The notes beneath the pieces were generated by a model. It was not told where the DNA came from, did no database searches, and saw only the letters and a list, made by a program, of their open reading frames with translations. The position numbers were made by a program, and so were the translations under genes. Below, in pieces: positions 40,451 to 50,369 of a stretch of DNA of 64,000 nt. Numbering within the stretch: the first letter of the stretch is position 1; each line of letters opens with the position of its first letter. The stretch lies in the NCBI GenBank assembly GCA_022606425.2, contig JAHDVF020000840.1, positions 2,728,001 to 2,792,000 on the forward strand, given 5' to 3'. Source of the DNA: Lepidostoma basale (taxonomy: Eukaryota > Arthropoda > Insecta > Trichoptera > Lepidostomatidae).

Positions 40451-41261
40451 TTTAATTAAAACAAACATGTTTGTTATAATTTAAAATTGCAATAAAGTAT
40501 TGTGTAACAAAGTTAACAAAATATTGTTCAGTTAGTAACTTATTTATTGTATACTTGAACAACATTGTTCACATCTGTGTGGAGACGGCGTCATAAGAAG
40601 AAGAAGAATTAGATATAATTAAGTTGTCCCAACTTCAAAGTAAACTAACAAATGTGTTATTCCCCAGTAGCGGTTGCGAAAGTGTATTGGAAAACTCCGG
40701 CGTGTTTGCGCGAATCACTTTTCTTTGCGCGTCCTCCTTAATCGGCGTAACAAGTTCGCGGGAAAGTAGGGCGCGGGATTCTGCGGGGGTTGGAACTGGG
40801 TCGCCCTTTCACGGGTCGGCAGCGGATTTCCTCCGACTCCAGCCCCGACACTGGCGGCTTCCTTTCAGACAAATGTTATGCCCGGCCGGCCGATGGGGAA
40901 GGAGGAACGGAAGCCGGCGGACATTTATGTTTTTAATGTCAACAGATAGGGGGAAGGCGCTAATGACGTAACAAGGATATCGGAAGATCTGAAGGTAGAC
41001 TGTGAAAGAATGTTCGCTGATCCGAATAATATGAGAAAAACATTGCTTTATTTTTAGCGGCGGAAATGTTACTTTATGTTTGAATTCGGACGAAAATAAC
41101 AAATCACAGACAATAATCACGTTAAAAAACAATATAACATGTAATACCTAAATTGTGTTTTTAAAAAGTTTACAGAATCGTACTATTTGCTCAGTAGGAA
41201 AACAAACATTTATCTTATGATGGTAACATTACCTGTAGATGGAGTCGATCTACAAATCGTC
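40451..41261. other. No gene; GC-rich island 40640-40960
   Basis: A GAA run at 40595-40607 is a possible RTE tail. The GC-rich island holds a 115-codon plus frame (40624-40971) and a 107-codon minus frame (40809-41132). Neither has a recognisable domain, and a GC-rich stretch lengthens frames by chance, so I do not call a gene. Confidence 0.4.
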
Positions 41262-41531
41262 GGTTGAAGATATATTACGAGACACGGATATACCTCATAT
41301 TCATAAAATATATTTATTTGATACAAATCTGCAAAGTGGAAAATGTCGTGAGATGGGGCAGACAACGCAGAAGATACTGGAATGCGTACGTGCAGAGGAT
41401 GGACCCTATCACGCTGTGGCACATCAGATTCCTGCGGTTACCGTCCCTCCGGAAGACCACCAAAGATATGAAGGGATATATGGGAGTCGACCTCCCAAGA
41501 GAGGCCAGCCTGATTAGAGGAACAAGATAAA
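41262..41531 (+). mobile_element. RTE-M 3' end
   Basis: Reads CKVENVVRWGRQRRRYWNAY, VQRMDPITLWHIRFLRLP, KTTKDMKGYMGVDLPREA in one frame, with an A-rich insertion upstream. Truncated version of the 1-322 lineage; stop at about 41528. Confidence 0.7.
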
Positions 41532-41973
41532 ATATATCCAAAGCAGTGGTGAAAAATTACGAGTGTTGATAAAATTCGGAGATATTGATAAATTATGCAA
41601 GTACCCTCAGTGATTCAACCACTAAAATTCACCAAAGATGGTTGAATAACACGTGTTAAGATTTAAGATAAAAAGAATTAAATATTGAATTGAATGTATA
41701 TCGCAAGCACGAGATTTTCTTAAACACTCAAAAAACATATTTTTCAACACAAATCGTTGGCTTAAAGAGTAAAGTTGTAAATGTCATTTAATGATTATAC
41801 AGGTATAAGGAAAAATACAGGATTAAGAAAAATGACCATATTTCTAAAATGATTTTTGAATTTCTGTCAAAATATGGGATTCACAAGTTGTTTTTGGTCC
41901 AAATAAAGTTGACATATTTACACTTGGAGTCATAGATATTTTTTTTCATGGTTTTAAAATAAAATATTGTGAT
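41532..41973. other. No gene seen; AT-rich
   Basis: Nothing recognised. Confidence 0.35.
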
Positions 41974-42105
41974 TACTTATTGAACGCTAAGGCATTAACA
42001 CTGTGGAATTCAATAGTAATATACTTAGAAAATTGAATATAACTTTGTGTAATTCACAAAATTATTTTGTGGATTAAACAAAGTTATTGTCAATTTCAGA
42101 AGTAT
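41974..42105. repeat. O foldback, short form without core
   Basis: 'acttattgaacgctaaggca' start, then arms 'aactttgtgtaattcacaaa' and 'tttgtggattaaacaaagtt' joined directly at about 42062. ATTGTGAT flanks it (41966-41973, 42106-42113). Compared with 34223 the hammerhead and middle are deleted, so the element is a plain hairpin. Confidence 0.7.
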
Positions 42106-42149
42106 ATTGTGATACTTAATAATTTATAAAAAAATAATTAAATCCGAGA
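42106..42149. other. Spacer
   Basis: AT-rich. Confidence 0.3.
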
Positions 42150-42440
42150 TTTAGAAATAAAGACGCTCGGAAACTTCTCTGGCAAGACACTACGCGATAA
42201 AATTACGAACTTAATGATAAGGAAAATATGCAAGATCAAGGCAAAATATGCATGTCGTTAGGTGGAGGAGACAAAGGAGAAAATACAGGTATGCACACGT
42301 GAGAAGAATGGATCTATCCTGACTCCCTCTCATCGTGTTGCACGGCGAGCTCCAAAGCAGAATGTCAAAGAGATGGATCGACAGCTGGGAGTCCCTCCTA
42401 AGAAACAGGCCATAAGGCCTACACTAAGAAGAAGAATAAT
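42150..42440 (+). mobile_element. RTE-M 3' end, degraded
   Basis: LGNFSGKTLRDKITNLMIRK, CKIKAKYACR, stop, then frameshifted RRQRRKYRYAHVRRMDLS and KRWIDSWESLLRN before a GAA/ATA-rich tail. Resembles AGKTLRDRVRN...RRQRRRYW of the lineage. Confidence 0.65.
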
Positions 42441-42949
42441 AATAAAATCGGAGATTCCTCTCAAGTTTTGAGATGTAACAGATGTCGATGAGTTCTTAGA
42501 ACGTACCCACTAATTAAATCGTTTCAAACGTATTGATCCCATAGTAATCTAGCTTAGCTTATTAAACGCCAAGGTAAATTTCTACGCTTTGGAATAAACA
42601 TTAAATATATAGCAGAACAATTAATCGAAAATACGTTACAATTCCAAAATGCCTAAACAGGATAAAGGCTCCTAGACGGTAATGAATAATGTATTTTACA
42701 CTTTAATTAATCCAGTTTTATGTAAAATTTATACATAATATTATATGTTTAATGAAGAAAAAGGTTATATAAAGAAATGAATTACATCCTGAATTGATAT
42801 AATTATTATAGTGGAAATCTGTTATTTTAAATGAAATTTCGTGGTTGAAGTTCAACATAAGTTATATAATATTATTTTAAATAGTTTCGAATAAAACTTA
42901 TATGGGCCCAAGAATACTTTACTAACACGAACAATTTATTAATTGTTTT
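42441..42949. other. No gene seen; AT-rich
   Basis: Nothing recognised. Confidence 0.35.
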
Positions 42950-43112
42950 TTGAACGATGGTTTAGAACTCTATTTTCAATCATATTATGAATGAAAATGT
43001 TTATTTTCGAGAAGTTTTATTATATTTTATGGAAATGACATGTTTTCTCTTGACTTCTTGAAAACATACGTTTTCATTCGTATTAATTACCAATGTTTTA
43101 ATAGTTTTTATT
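42950..43112. repeat. Degenerate F foldback
   Basis: 'tgttttttgaacgatggttt', 'gaagttttattatattttat', 'gacatgttttctc' then inverted 'gaaaacatacgttttcattc'. Central hammerhead region deleted. Confidence 0.5.
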
Positions 43113-43288
43113 TTGGAACGTGACTCGATAAGTCAGATTTGGTTACATTAACTGACCGGTCTAGAATTATAAGACACTTACTAGAAATTTAATAGCAATT
43201 TACTAGAAAAATACACTTTGCTAATTTTGCACTCGAATTTACAATGTGAATTCCGCAAAAGTTTTATTTCGTAAAGAGGTCAATTAGG

Positions 43289-43663
43289 AATTGTCAGTTG
43301 GGTCGCGGCGAGTCACATCTTGCTGGAGGGTGTAATTCTACCATATAAAATGCTGCAAAACGCCCAGATGCATTCCACCGGCAACAGTACTGACTAATCC
43401 AACTCGTTAGTGTGCCTGTCGCGCACCCTGGGCAATGGGATCACACTCATAACCGTGTGATCACAGCAGATAACGAGGGGATGAAATGTGAGTTTCTGGC
43501 GCCTCCAAACCAGATCCAACCAGCTAAGGGAAGGTAACCTCGATAGAAAAATCCACCAGAGAAGCAACGGGAAACAACTCTGGTCATCTTTTAATACGAA
43601 TACCTTTGCTGTGGTGATCGCCAACGTTGGGGGGACCTGGCACGGCCCCAAAAGAAGAAGAAG
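43289..43663 (+). mobile_element. RTE-C-tailed insert (SINE-like or internally novel), 12-bp target duplication
   Basis: Flanked by AGAGGTCAATTA (43277-43288 and 43665-43676, allowing one base of play). The 3' end 'gtggtgatcgccaacgttgg' and (GAA)n matches the RTE-C end at 2080-2115, but the 300 bp upstream does not encode recognisable RTE-C protein and is not repeated here. An 85-codon minus-strand frame is probably chance. It could be an RTE-C-mobilised SINE or a rearranged copy. Confidence 0.55.
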
Positions 43664-43763
43664 AAGAGGTCAATTATTAACTATTATACTAATTAAAGGT
43701 ATGTGTGTTTTGGTCACACGTGACATGCAGATGAATTATCTTAGAATCATTTCATTGATGGGT

Positions 43764-43868
43764 ATTTTTCTTCTGGATTTACATAACGTTGATTAATAAT
43801 TTTTCTTCGGGATTTATATAACGTTGATTGATATTTTTTCTTCTGGGTTTATGTAACGTTGCAAATGT
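43764..43868 (+). repeat. Three 35-bp tandem units in element Q
   Basis: Each begins 'tttttcttctgg' or 'tttttcttcggg' and contains 'tt(a/t)(c/t)ataacgttgatt'. Starts near 43764, 43799 and 43835. Confidence 0.65.
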
Positions 43869-44211
43869 CATATCCCCGAGATAAACATAACGAAACAAAT
43901 GAATTGTATTGAAACGAACGAATGATTGAATCCCCTTGAATTCTGACATATTTTACGTAATTATTTACCCATCTATCTAAGATGCCTCCACGTGTACTGA
44001 AAAACAGGTCGCCCATGGCCCACGACACGCCCACGACACTAAATTGGCCAAACCTTCCACCACAATGGCAAGAGAAAATGAGAGATATGGTCATTTTAAG
44101 ATAACTCATCTGCATGCCACGTGTAGCCAACAAACATACTTTTCATTTGTAGTTAATAATTGACCTTTTAACGAAAAAAATATTTACGAAATTCACATTG
44201 TAAATACGAGT

Positions 44212-44759
44212 CGACTGCGAGAATTTGACCTTTCCTGGAAGCGGCCTACTTTGTGTAATGCCAGAGAGTTTAATCCCCACATTTACCTTGACTCGAGATT
44301 TGGTCAAACCGACGATAAAACCGTCCGCTCCGAGATATGTTACGCGAATTCTTCATCTAAGATTTGTGCGCCATGAGTCACAGGACGAGTGCCTAAATAA
44401 AATCTAGTTGTTTGTATGGGACCTCTGCGCTTCACCTCAGCGCCTGATAAAACTCGATAAAATCTCAACGTGAATCATAAGAAGCACAACAATTTGTGGT
44501 TGTTCTTGGGTTATGCGAATGGAGAGTTTCAGTCGTGCCTGCATTGTTGCGGTGGCGAACAGCGCTTTATGCGGAAGCTGCCGTGGAATCAGCGACGGTA
44601 GACATCTTATTTGAATGCATGCCAGGCAAACGGACGGAGCAAGTCAGACGCGTCCAATGGGACAACCGCACATGATATGATACATACATGATGTTGAAAT
44701 ATCTCACATCATTTTTATGAAATAAAAATAATTTTCAATTTAATGTACGTAATGCGTAA
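44212..44759. other. Mostly single-copy; possible retrotransposon scrap at 44510-44680
   Basis: 44575-44670 reads AEAAVESATVDILFECMPGK, faintly like the HTxFECPxW motif downstream of Jockey-type RTs. Too little to assign. Confidence 0.3.
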
Positions 44760-45060
44760 TTGTATACAATGGGCTATGGAGGAACAAATGCTTAGCAAAA
44801 TTCTAAAGGAAAAAACATCGAATACTGAAATCAGTCAACAGACATAGCTTGTCGATGTGACCGTATTACCAGATTAAAATGGAAATGGACAGGATATGTC
44901 ACCAGAAAGGGAATGGATAGATGGGCACTCAAAGTCTTGATGTGGAGACCATGATAAGGAAAAGAGGCATCGGTCGACCCAGAAAAGATGGGATGATTAC
45001 ATACTTCCAGTCGGGGAAAAAGTGCAATGTAGCCAAAAAAAAGAACTTCATTATTATTCT
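44760..45060 (+). mobile_element. RTE-B-like 3' end, degraded
   Basis: Shifted frames give RITRLKWKWTGYVTRKGMDR, WALKVLMWRP and GKEASVDPEKMG/RPRKDG, matching LKWxWAGHVAR..DRWTxKxLxWRP of RTE-B. Stops and frameshifts throughout. Confidence 0.65.
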
Positions 45061-46111
45061 ACCAGTATATAATTATAGTCTACTTGATACTATCAAAAAT
45101 TAACATTATTATTACTAAGTCAATTTTGAAATTTTCATATTTGATTAATATTGCTTTTTTTCTAACCGACGTTTCTGAGATCAAAACAGTACCCACCAGA
45201 TTCAGGCTATACCGTACCGCCAGCATAAATCTAGAACACACTTTACAAAAAAATCATCATTTTACACTATCATTTTACACTAAAATCATATAATTCGTGA
45301 CGTTTCATTTTGAAAATCCAATCCGCCGTGTTCAACTTATTTTCTACAAAAACATGATATTTTTAAAGTGAAAAACAGAGAATTTATGAGGGAAAGAGAC
45401 AACACAACAGTGGTATATTGTGTTGTCACGATGTCTCTTTCAGACGGGTATCTTGTTTTATTTTTCAATTTTTCGAGATAACACGTTATTCTCGTAAAAA
45501 GGCGAATTATGTTTTCGGGTATATTAACTCCTACGTGCGGTTTACGTCAGATTATGCATTGATATAAACTGACGGTGATGTTTTTTTTATATGTTATGCA
45601 TACGAATATTTTTAAGAACACCTTGTATATGCCTCACTCATACACCGACGCGGGCTTGACGCAAGCAGTTTAAGCAGTGTACCGTCTCCGCTCTATTTTG
45701 ATTGATATTAATTATTTGTTATTATTATCCACTGGCGATAGTCGGCCTGCGCGTGCGCACCGCTCGGGGGACTTGACTGACCCACTTGCAAGGGGCAACG
45801 GACGATAATCATATAATTCCGCCTGCACTCATCCCCGATGCAAATCATCGGCATTTCATTTCCATTATCTCCGAGCCGCTCCTCGCTGTTATTGGAAAAT
45901 CAGTCGTCAACGAGCGTTTATCTGGCGACTACTTAAGAGGAAAACGTTGAGTGTGTAATTATTTATTGACAATGGGAGAATTACTCTAATCGTACTGGCC
46001 CACTTCGTGCGACGCATCGCCTATAGCTCTGAGAAGTGTCGTACGTACAATACGCGTGAATTCAATCATTATCTTCAATTACTATCAATGTTGAAGTGTA
46101 ACGATACACAT
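45061..46111. other. 1 kb without genes; hairpin and GC-rich island
   Basis: A stem-loop at 45389-45442 ('gagacaacacaa' with 'ttgtgttgtc', then 'gtctctt') and a small palindrome near 45475 (gagataacacgttattctc). 45700-46040 is GC- and CpG-rich and single-copy. No frame of note. Confidence 0.4.
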
Positions 46112-46180
46112 TTATTGTCTCTTGAACGATGGTGTAAATTTCTATATTAAGTATTTAATGTGAATGAACATTTCTTAATT
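46112..46180 (-). repeat. Family F end fragment
   Basis: 'tgtctcttgaacgatggtgt' to 'tgaatgaacatttctta'; no core. Confidence 0.5.
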
Positions 46181-46214
46181 ATATTTTTTGTGTGTCATAG
46201 ATTTACTCGTTTTA

Positions 46215-46640
46215 AAAGGAAACATTAAGTACATATGGTCTAGAAACTGCCACTTTGACAAAGCACAGTGCAGAGAGACTAGAGTCATGCAGCGAGCGAT
46301 GGAGAGAGCCATGCTAGGCCTGTCCCTTAGAGATAGAGTCAGGAACGAAACGGTGAGGGATAAAATAGGAGTCACAGACGTGATCCACCGGGTGACGACA
46401 TTAAAATGGAAATGGGCAGGGCATGTAGCTAGAGCTGCAGACAAAAGATGGACCAAAATACTGCTGAATTGGAGACCGAGAGACACGAGAAGAAGAGTAG
46501 GAAGACCACAAATGAGGTGGAGGGATGACCTGGTACGATACGCTGAGGTGCTATGGATGCAGACTGCGCAGGAGAGATCGACATGGAGGGACATGGAGAA
46601 GGCTTTCGTTCAAGAGTGGACGGCAATAAGCTGAAGAAGA
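46215..46640 (+). mobile_element. RTE-B reverse-transcriptase C-terminus, intact frame
   Basis: A 148-codon frame (46188-46634) is open from upstream to the natural stop: KAQCRETR, VMQRAMERAMLGLSLRDRVR, GVTDVIHRVTTLKWKWAGHV, DKRWTKILLNWRPRDTRRRV, GRPQMRWRDDLVRYAEV and TWRDMEKAFVQEWTAIS. This is the standard C-terminal block of an RTE-type RT (family by recalled pattern). A short GAA tail follows. The first 25 residues are flanking sequence; the palm and endonuclease are lost. It is the cleanest RT remnant in the window. Confidence 0.85.
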
Positions 46641-46723
46641 AGAAAATGAAGGATTAACTGTTTCCACTTATATAAGTTAATTTAAACCGATAGGTTTCTA
46701 TGATAGTTTATACACCTAGTTCA

Positions 46724-46843
46724 GTTTTATATTAACGTAAGTCCCGGATGGACAAGGAACAGGCCTAGATAGTGCAGCGAGACTGACGAAAGGGCGTCGC
46801 TGCGTCCTATAACAGTCTCGGGTGGTGGTGGGAACCTTATATA
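46724..46843. mobile_element. 120-bp GC-rich retroposed unit R with 19-bp target duplication
   Basis: AGTTTATACACCTAGTTCA flanks it exactly (46705-46723, 46844-46862). The insert has 'gtaagtcccggatggac', GCAGCGA..TCGCTGC and AGACTG..CAGTCT stems, and 'ctcgggtggtggtgggaac'. A related copy is at 63195. No poly-A tail and no coding. Probably a retroposed structured RNA or the end of one; I do not recognise it. Confidence 0.6.
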
Positions 46844-46862
46844 AGTTTATACACCTAGTTCA

Positions 46863-46972
46863 TACAGTATCTATTGAAGGTACATTCAAAATATTGTAAA
46901 ACAACATTTAAAGTATGTTTTAACAAGTTTCGCCTTCCCAATACATTATCCAATATAAATAATTAACTAACT
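46863..46972 (-). repeat. Family F unit, minus strand, degraded
   Basis: 'taacaagtttcgccttcc', 'caatacattatccaatat' reversed: core GGATAA-like, GAAAC. It is followed by a short TTAGT-like run. Confidence 0.45.
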
Positions 46973-47009
46973 AATACTATTGAAGCCAAGCCTTGGCTTC
47001 AACAGTATT
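46973..47009. repeat. 37-bp near-perfect palindrome
   Basis: AATACT.TTGAAGCCAAG mirrored by CTTGGCTTCAA.AGTATT, one mismatch pair. Short hairpin of unknown origin next to family F. Confidence 0.7.
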
Positions 47010-47234
47010 TTCGCCAAAAAGCACTTCATTAACACACGAAATTCTTTTTTATCCATTTTTTTCACAATAAAAAAAGTAGTTTCACACACAATGCCATATC
47101 TCACCAAACAATTGTCCGACAGCTATCAAATGCATACACGTACCTTTTCAAGGTTGGTACTAACTAAAAATCATATGGATTTAATGTTATTACCCCCATT
47201 CATGTGTCAGCCTACGAACTTTTCAACCCAACTG
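47010..47234. other. No gene seen
   Basis: AT-rich; a 96-codon frame 46980-47270 spans it without features. Confidence 0.35.
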
Positions 47235-47500
47235 TTAAGCATCATGCCGTCTCTCCGAAGGGTAGGATGAAATGAATCGCCACAATGCTATATCCTGACA
47301 TACTTCTCGCACTTCTTGAACATTTATACATTGTGTCTAGTTCGATTTAAGTCGTTTACATATACTTTCTATTCCAATATTTCTTCATTCATTCTTTCCA
47401 TGTGTCTAAATTATCTTATTGATTCTTCTATTATTTTGTTCATAATATATTCATTCCTACTGCATTAATATCTCATATTAGCATTTGACACTTTATTGCA
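47235..47500 (-). mobile_element. RTE-A 3' end, minus strand, degraded
   Basis: Reversed stop region ('catgccgtctctccgaaggg'), then 'cttgaacatttatacattg', 'ttcgatttaagtcgtttac', 'ttctttccatgtgtctaaat'; several deletions. Confidence 0.65.
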
Positions 47501-47604
47501 TTTAGAAATATCACATATTTATCTAAAAGATATCAATATACATTGCATAGTGCACTAGCAAGGCGAAACAAGTCACTCCCATAAATAATATATCATAACA
47601 TACA
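47501..47604 (+). repeat. Family F unit, plus strand, degraded
   Basis: 'cattgcatagtgcactagca', 'aggcgaaacaagtcactccc'. Core lost. Confidence 0.45.
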
Positions 47605-47830
47605 TAAAAAATAGTGACCCAGATGAAAGGTGGACAAGCCGACTGCTGTGCTGGTGCCCGAGAACGGCAAAGCGCGAAGTTGGGCGCCCACAGTTGCGTT
47701 AACGCGTCGATATCCTGAAGAGTGTGGGAAATGCCTTGATGCGGATCGTTCGGGATAGAAGGGAGTGGATGACACGAGAGGAGGCCTACGTCCAGAAGTA
47801 GACGGCCACAACAGGCTGAAGAAAAATATT
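47605..47830 (+). mobile_element. RTE-B-like 3' end
   Basis: Frames give RWTSRLLCWCPRTAKREVGR-like sequence, then GNALMRIVRDRREWMTREEA and YVQK, stop. Tail 'gctgaagaaaaatatt'. RTE-B relative with frameshifts; the 127-codon minus-strand frame is a shadow. Confidence 0.65.
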
Positions 47831-47869
47831 ACAAATAGTAAATATTTATATAATAAACTTCTATATTTA

Positions 47870-48257
47870 CGGATTAATTTTATCTCAATAGAGACGAAGA
47901 TGCAAACTGGAAACTGAATATGGTGATAGAGGTGTTTACAGGACTTATGACCAGTCATTGGTTGGGTTAAGCGCACGCTTTATGTAATACAATATTCCCC
48001 ATTTCACCTTTCTTATGACCACCATGTCTGACAAATTTTTGGAAGTTGTATATATGTTAATATCCAACACCACAATTCACATGTCAATTTCAATTTACAG
48101 ACCAGCGCCATCTATGAAGATTAGATTTAAGCATTAAGCAGAAGATCTTTTTAATGTGAAAGGCTACCGCCATTAACGCATTGCTAGATAACGCCTAGAA
48201 ATGTCACTCCAATTTATATGCTAACTTAGACCATTTACGCTTTGATTGCTTTACATA
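47870..48257 (-). repeat. Repeat D, near full copy, minus strand
   Basis: From 'ggattaattttatctcaat' through 'gaccagtcattggttggg', 'ttatgaccaccatgtctgac' and 'gcgccatctatgaagatt' to 'ataacgcctagaaatgtcac' and 'acgctttgattgc'. The next element inserted at its right edge. Confidence 0.75.
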
Positions 48258-48259
48258 TA

Positions 48260-48752
48260 CATAGTATAGGTTTTTTTTAGAGGTATACAATACATATTCA
48301 AAATGAAAAAAAAAAACTTAAAATAATGTTAATGTCTATGATATTGGCTTTATTTAATAGATAATTTAATGCCATTATCGTTTAAATATGATTTCGGGCA
48401 CATGAGCGCCACGGCTAGCTCGAATAAAGCGCAATCCTGAAATCCAATTTTTGACAATTGTCGTCTTTGTGGATGCGTATTATCCACTAGAGTGTAGTAC
48501 GTGGTGCTAAAATGATCCATGGTCTTCCGAATAACTTGCTCGGATGGACGATTATGTCGACCGTAAAATGGACGTAGTGCACGATAAGTTTGGCAAACCG
48601 AACCATGATTTTCGTTTTTCAATGACGTCAGTCTATTTATGGTGAAATGGCAAAACGTACTAACTACAAATCAATTGTCAACTGTCAAATTGACAGTTTG
48701 TAGAAACAATGTTGCCAGTTTTATAACGAAACCTCTAAAAAAACACTCTATG
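48260..48752 (-). mobile_element. IS630/mariner-like deletion derivative (493 bp)
   Basis: Ends 'catagtataggttttttttag' and (complement) 'catagagtgtttttttagagg' lie between TA dinucleotides (48258-48259, 48753-48754). The minus-strand frame 48622-48350 begins LKNENHGSVCQTYRALRPFY, GRHNRPSEQVIRKTMDHF, an N-terminal helix-turn-helix. It then passes through a short degraded stretch; one frame over, the C-terminus FIRASRGAHVPEIIFKR and stop are readable. The DDE catalytic core is deleted. A different lineage from 20097, but decayed in the same way. Confidence 0.88.
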
Positions 48753-48754
48753 TA

Positions 48755-49129
48755 TAAGGGATTACACAAGATTATTAATAACTTGAAAATTTCTTGTTAG
48801 TAAGATACTGATTTTGTGACATGCGTGGACATTTTGACTAGCTCGAGTTCATGGTTTGCGTAGCGACCTCTTGCCGCATGCAAACCGCGCATTTCCTCCA
48901 TAGATTTACTCACGCCGGCCGATTATGTGTGTCTCCAACCACCTGAGGAGGCTGCCATCACAATAAACGCGAGGAATTACCTTCCCTGCAAAGAGGGAGG
49001 GGGGGCTTCTGGAAATTTCCACAAATTTCCTTCCGCACAGACAGAGTCGGATTAAGGAGAGATTAATAATTATCAAGCCAATTATAAGGTTATTAAAAAA
49101 ATAACATTTATGTTACAAAGCACAAAACG
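48755..49129. other. Single-copy DNA, GC-richer at 48840-49040
   Basis: No coding features; no repeats. Confidence 0.35.
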
Positions 49130-49565
49130 TTACTAACTAACTAACTAACCATCACGCCGTCTCTCCGAAGGGGTAGGCAGAAAGAATGGACTGCCATACT
49201 TTTCTTTCCTGACATATTTCTCTCGCTTCCTCAACATTCATACATCGTGTCATGCACGCGCGTCGATTTTTTTTTTTTTTTTATGTACACAACAGGTCGT
49301 TTGGACCCAATTACTGTATACAATTATTATTTTTTTAGCTATTATATTGATTCTCGTGACATGTGATAGGTAGCCAATCTATCGCCATTTTATTGTCACT
49401 TGAATTCTACACCAGACCAAAGACAGTGTGACAATCACACTGCCATCACCGGGAATCGAACCCAGGACCTTCGGCATGGAAGTCAGAGCTTGTAACCACT
49501 CTGCCACGAAGGTCGTCTTTCTCTGACTCCTCACATGGCCGACATTCAATATTTGATTTATTTAA
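49130..49565 (-). mobile_element. RTE-A 3' end, minus strand, split by a SINE
   Basis: 49130-49267 (tail to RRAC block 'cacgcgcgtcgattt') continues at 49513-49565 ('ctctgactcctcacatggcc'). The SINE at 49268-49512 lies between. Confidence 0.75.
49268..49512 (-). mobile_element. tRNA-derived SINE inserted in RTE-A
   Basis: B box is the complement of 49452-49462, A box tggcagagtgg is reversed at about 49497-49507. The body includes 'ccagaccaaagacagtgtga'; the 3' side carries a different tail ('acaacaggtcgtttggaccc') ending in a poly-T/A run. TCGATTT/TCGTCTTT at the junctions is a blurred target duplication. Confidence 0.75.
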
Positions 49566-49614
49566 TGGACTATTTTATTATTTAATTAATGAATATACAG
49601 TTGACTTGATATAC

Positions 49615-49835
49615 CTATTGTTTCTTGAACAATTATGTCAAACTCCATTTTAATTAATTAAAAAAAAGAAACCATCTGTTTTCTACAAGTTTTATTTTAT
49701 TTTACGGAAAATTGATTTTCACATTGAAATTATCACATTTACACGTAACAAAGTTAAACATGTCATTCCTACAAAATAAAATAAAGCTTCTTTAAAACAG
49801 ACATTTTTATTCGTATTAATTATACTGTTGAACGT
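49615..49835. repeat. Degenerate F foldback
   Basis: 'ttgtttcttgaacaattatg', 'ttttctacaagttttatttt' and inverted 'aaagcttctttaaaacagac', 'attcgtattaattatac'; the core survives only as 'ttaaacatgtcattcc'. Confidence 0.5.
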
Positions 49836-50039
49836 TTAAAGATTATGATAAATAATAAACAAATGACTTTTGATTGGTATCTGGGCATTAAGAAAAAACA
49901 AGGTCAAGTTGATCTCGGGATTTTCAGAGAGAAACAGTTCTATTAATACACAATTGATTGACCATCAGAGTTATTGGGTTACTAATGTCAGGGAGTTTCA
50001 GCGACTCAAGTTTAAAATAATAAGCGAAATAAATATTAC
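49836..50039. other. No gene seen
   Basis: Nothing recognised. Confidence 0.3.
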
Positions 50040-50312
50040 TGTTTTGAATGGTAATAGAATGGTTAAAAAAGTATATGTTAACGATGAAAATGGAACTAGA
50101 AATAGAGGTAGACCGAGAAAACGTGGCACTATCAAATAAATCAAATATTGAATGTCGGCCTCATGAGAAGTCAGTAAATACGTGCGCGTGCATGACAAGA
50201 TGTATGAATGTTAAGGAAGCGAGAGAAATATCTCAGAAAAGAAAAGTGCGGCAGTCTATTCTTTCTGCCTTCCCCTTCGGGGAGACGGCGTGATGATGGT
50301 TATTTAGTTAGT
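50040..50312 (+). mobile_element. RTE-A 3' end, plus strand
   Basis: GNRMVKKVYVNDENGTRNRG, RPRKRG, frameshift, then INQILNVGLMRSQ..., ACMTRCMNVKEAREISQKRK, VRQSILSAFPFGETA, stop and (TTAG)n tail. The 5' truncation is in the MVKK region. Confidence 0.75.
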
Positions 50313-50369
50313 TAGTGTAGTGTTTTAATTTACCTCGCAAATATGTGTACAAATTGTATTTTAATATTG

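Larger units (their letters stand above)
43231..44211. repeat. Element Q: about 600-bp foldback with long inverted ends, interrupted
   Basis: Left arm 43231-43288 continued at 43677-43762 and right arm 44092-44211 are inverted copies ('actcgaatttacaatgtg', 'ggtcaattattaac', 'catgcagatga.ttatctta'). The middle includes three 35-bp tandem units (43764-43868). A 375-bp RTE-C-tailed insert splits the left arm. No transposase; class unknown. No clear target duplication. Confidence 0.65.

Noticed and set aside
40624..40971. 115-codon frame in a GC-rich island as a host gene
   Set aside because: Overlaps an equally long frame on the other strand; no domain, and GC-rich DNA produces long frames by chance.
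43394..43651. 85-codon minus-strand frame as a gene
   Set aside because: Falls inside an insert with target duplication and an RTE-C tail; no family features.
47593..47976. 127-codon minus-strand frame
   Set aside because: It crosses the junction of an RTE-B remnant and repeat D in the non-coding direction; its start MRLTQPMTGHK is antisense repeat D, also seen at 16647 and 17103.
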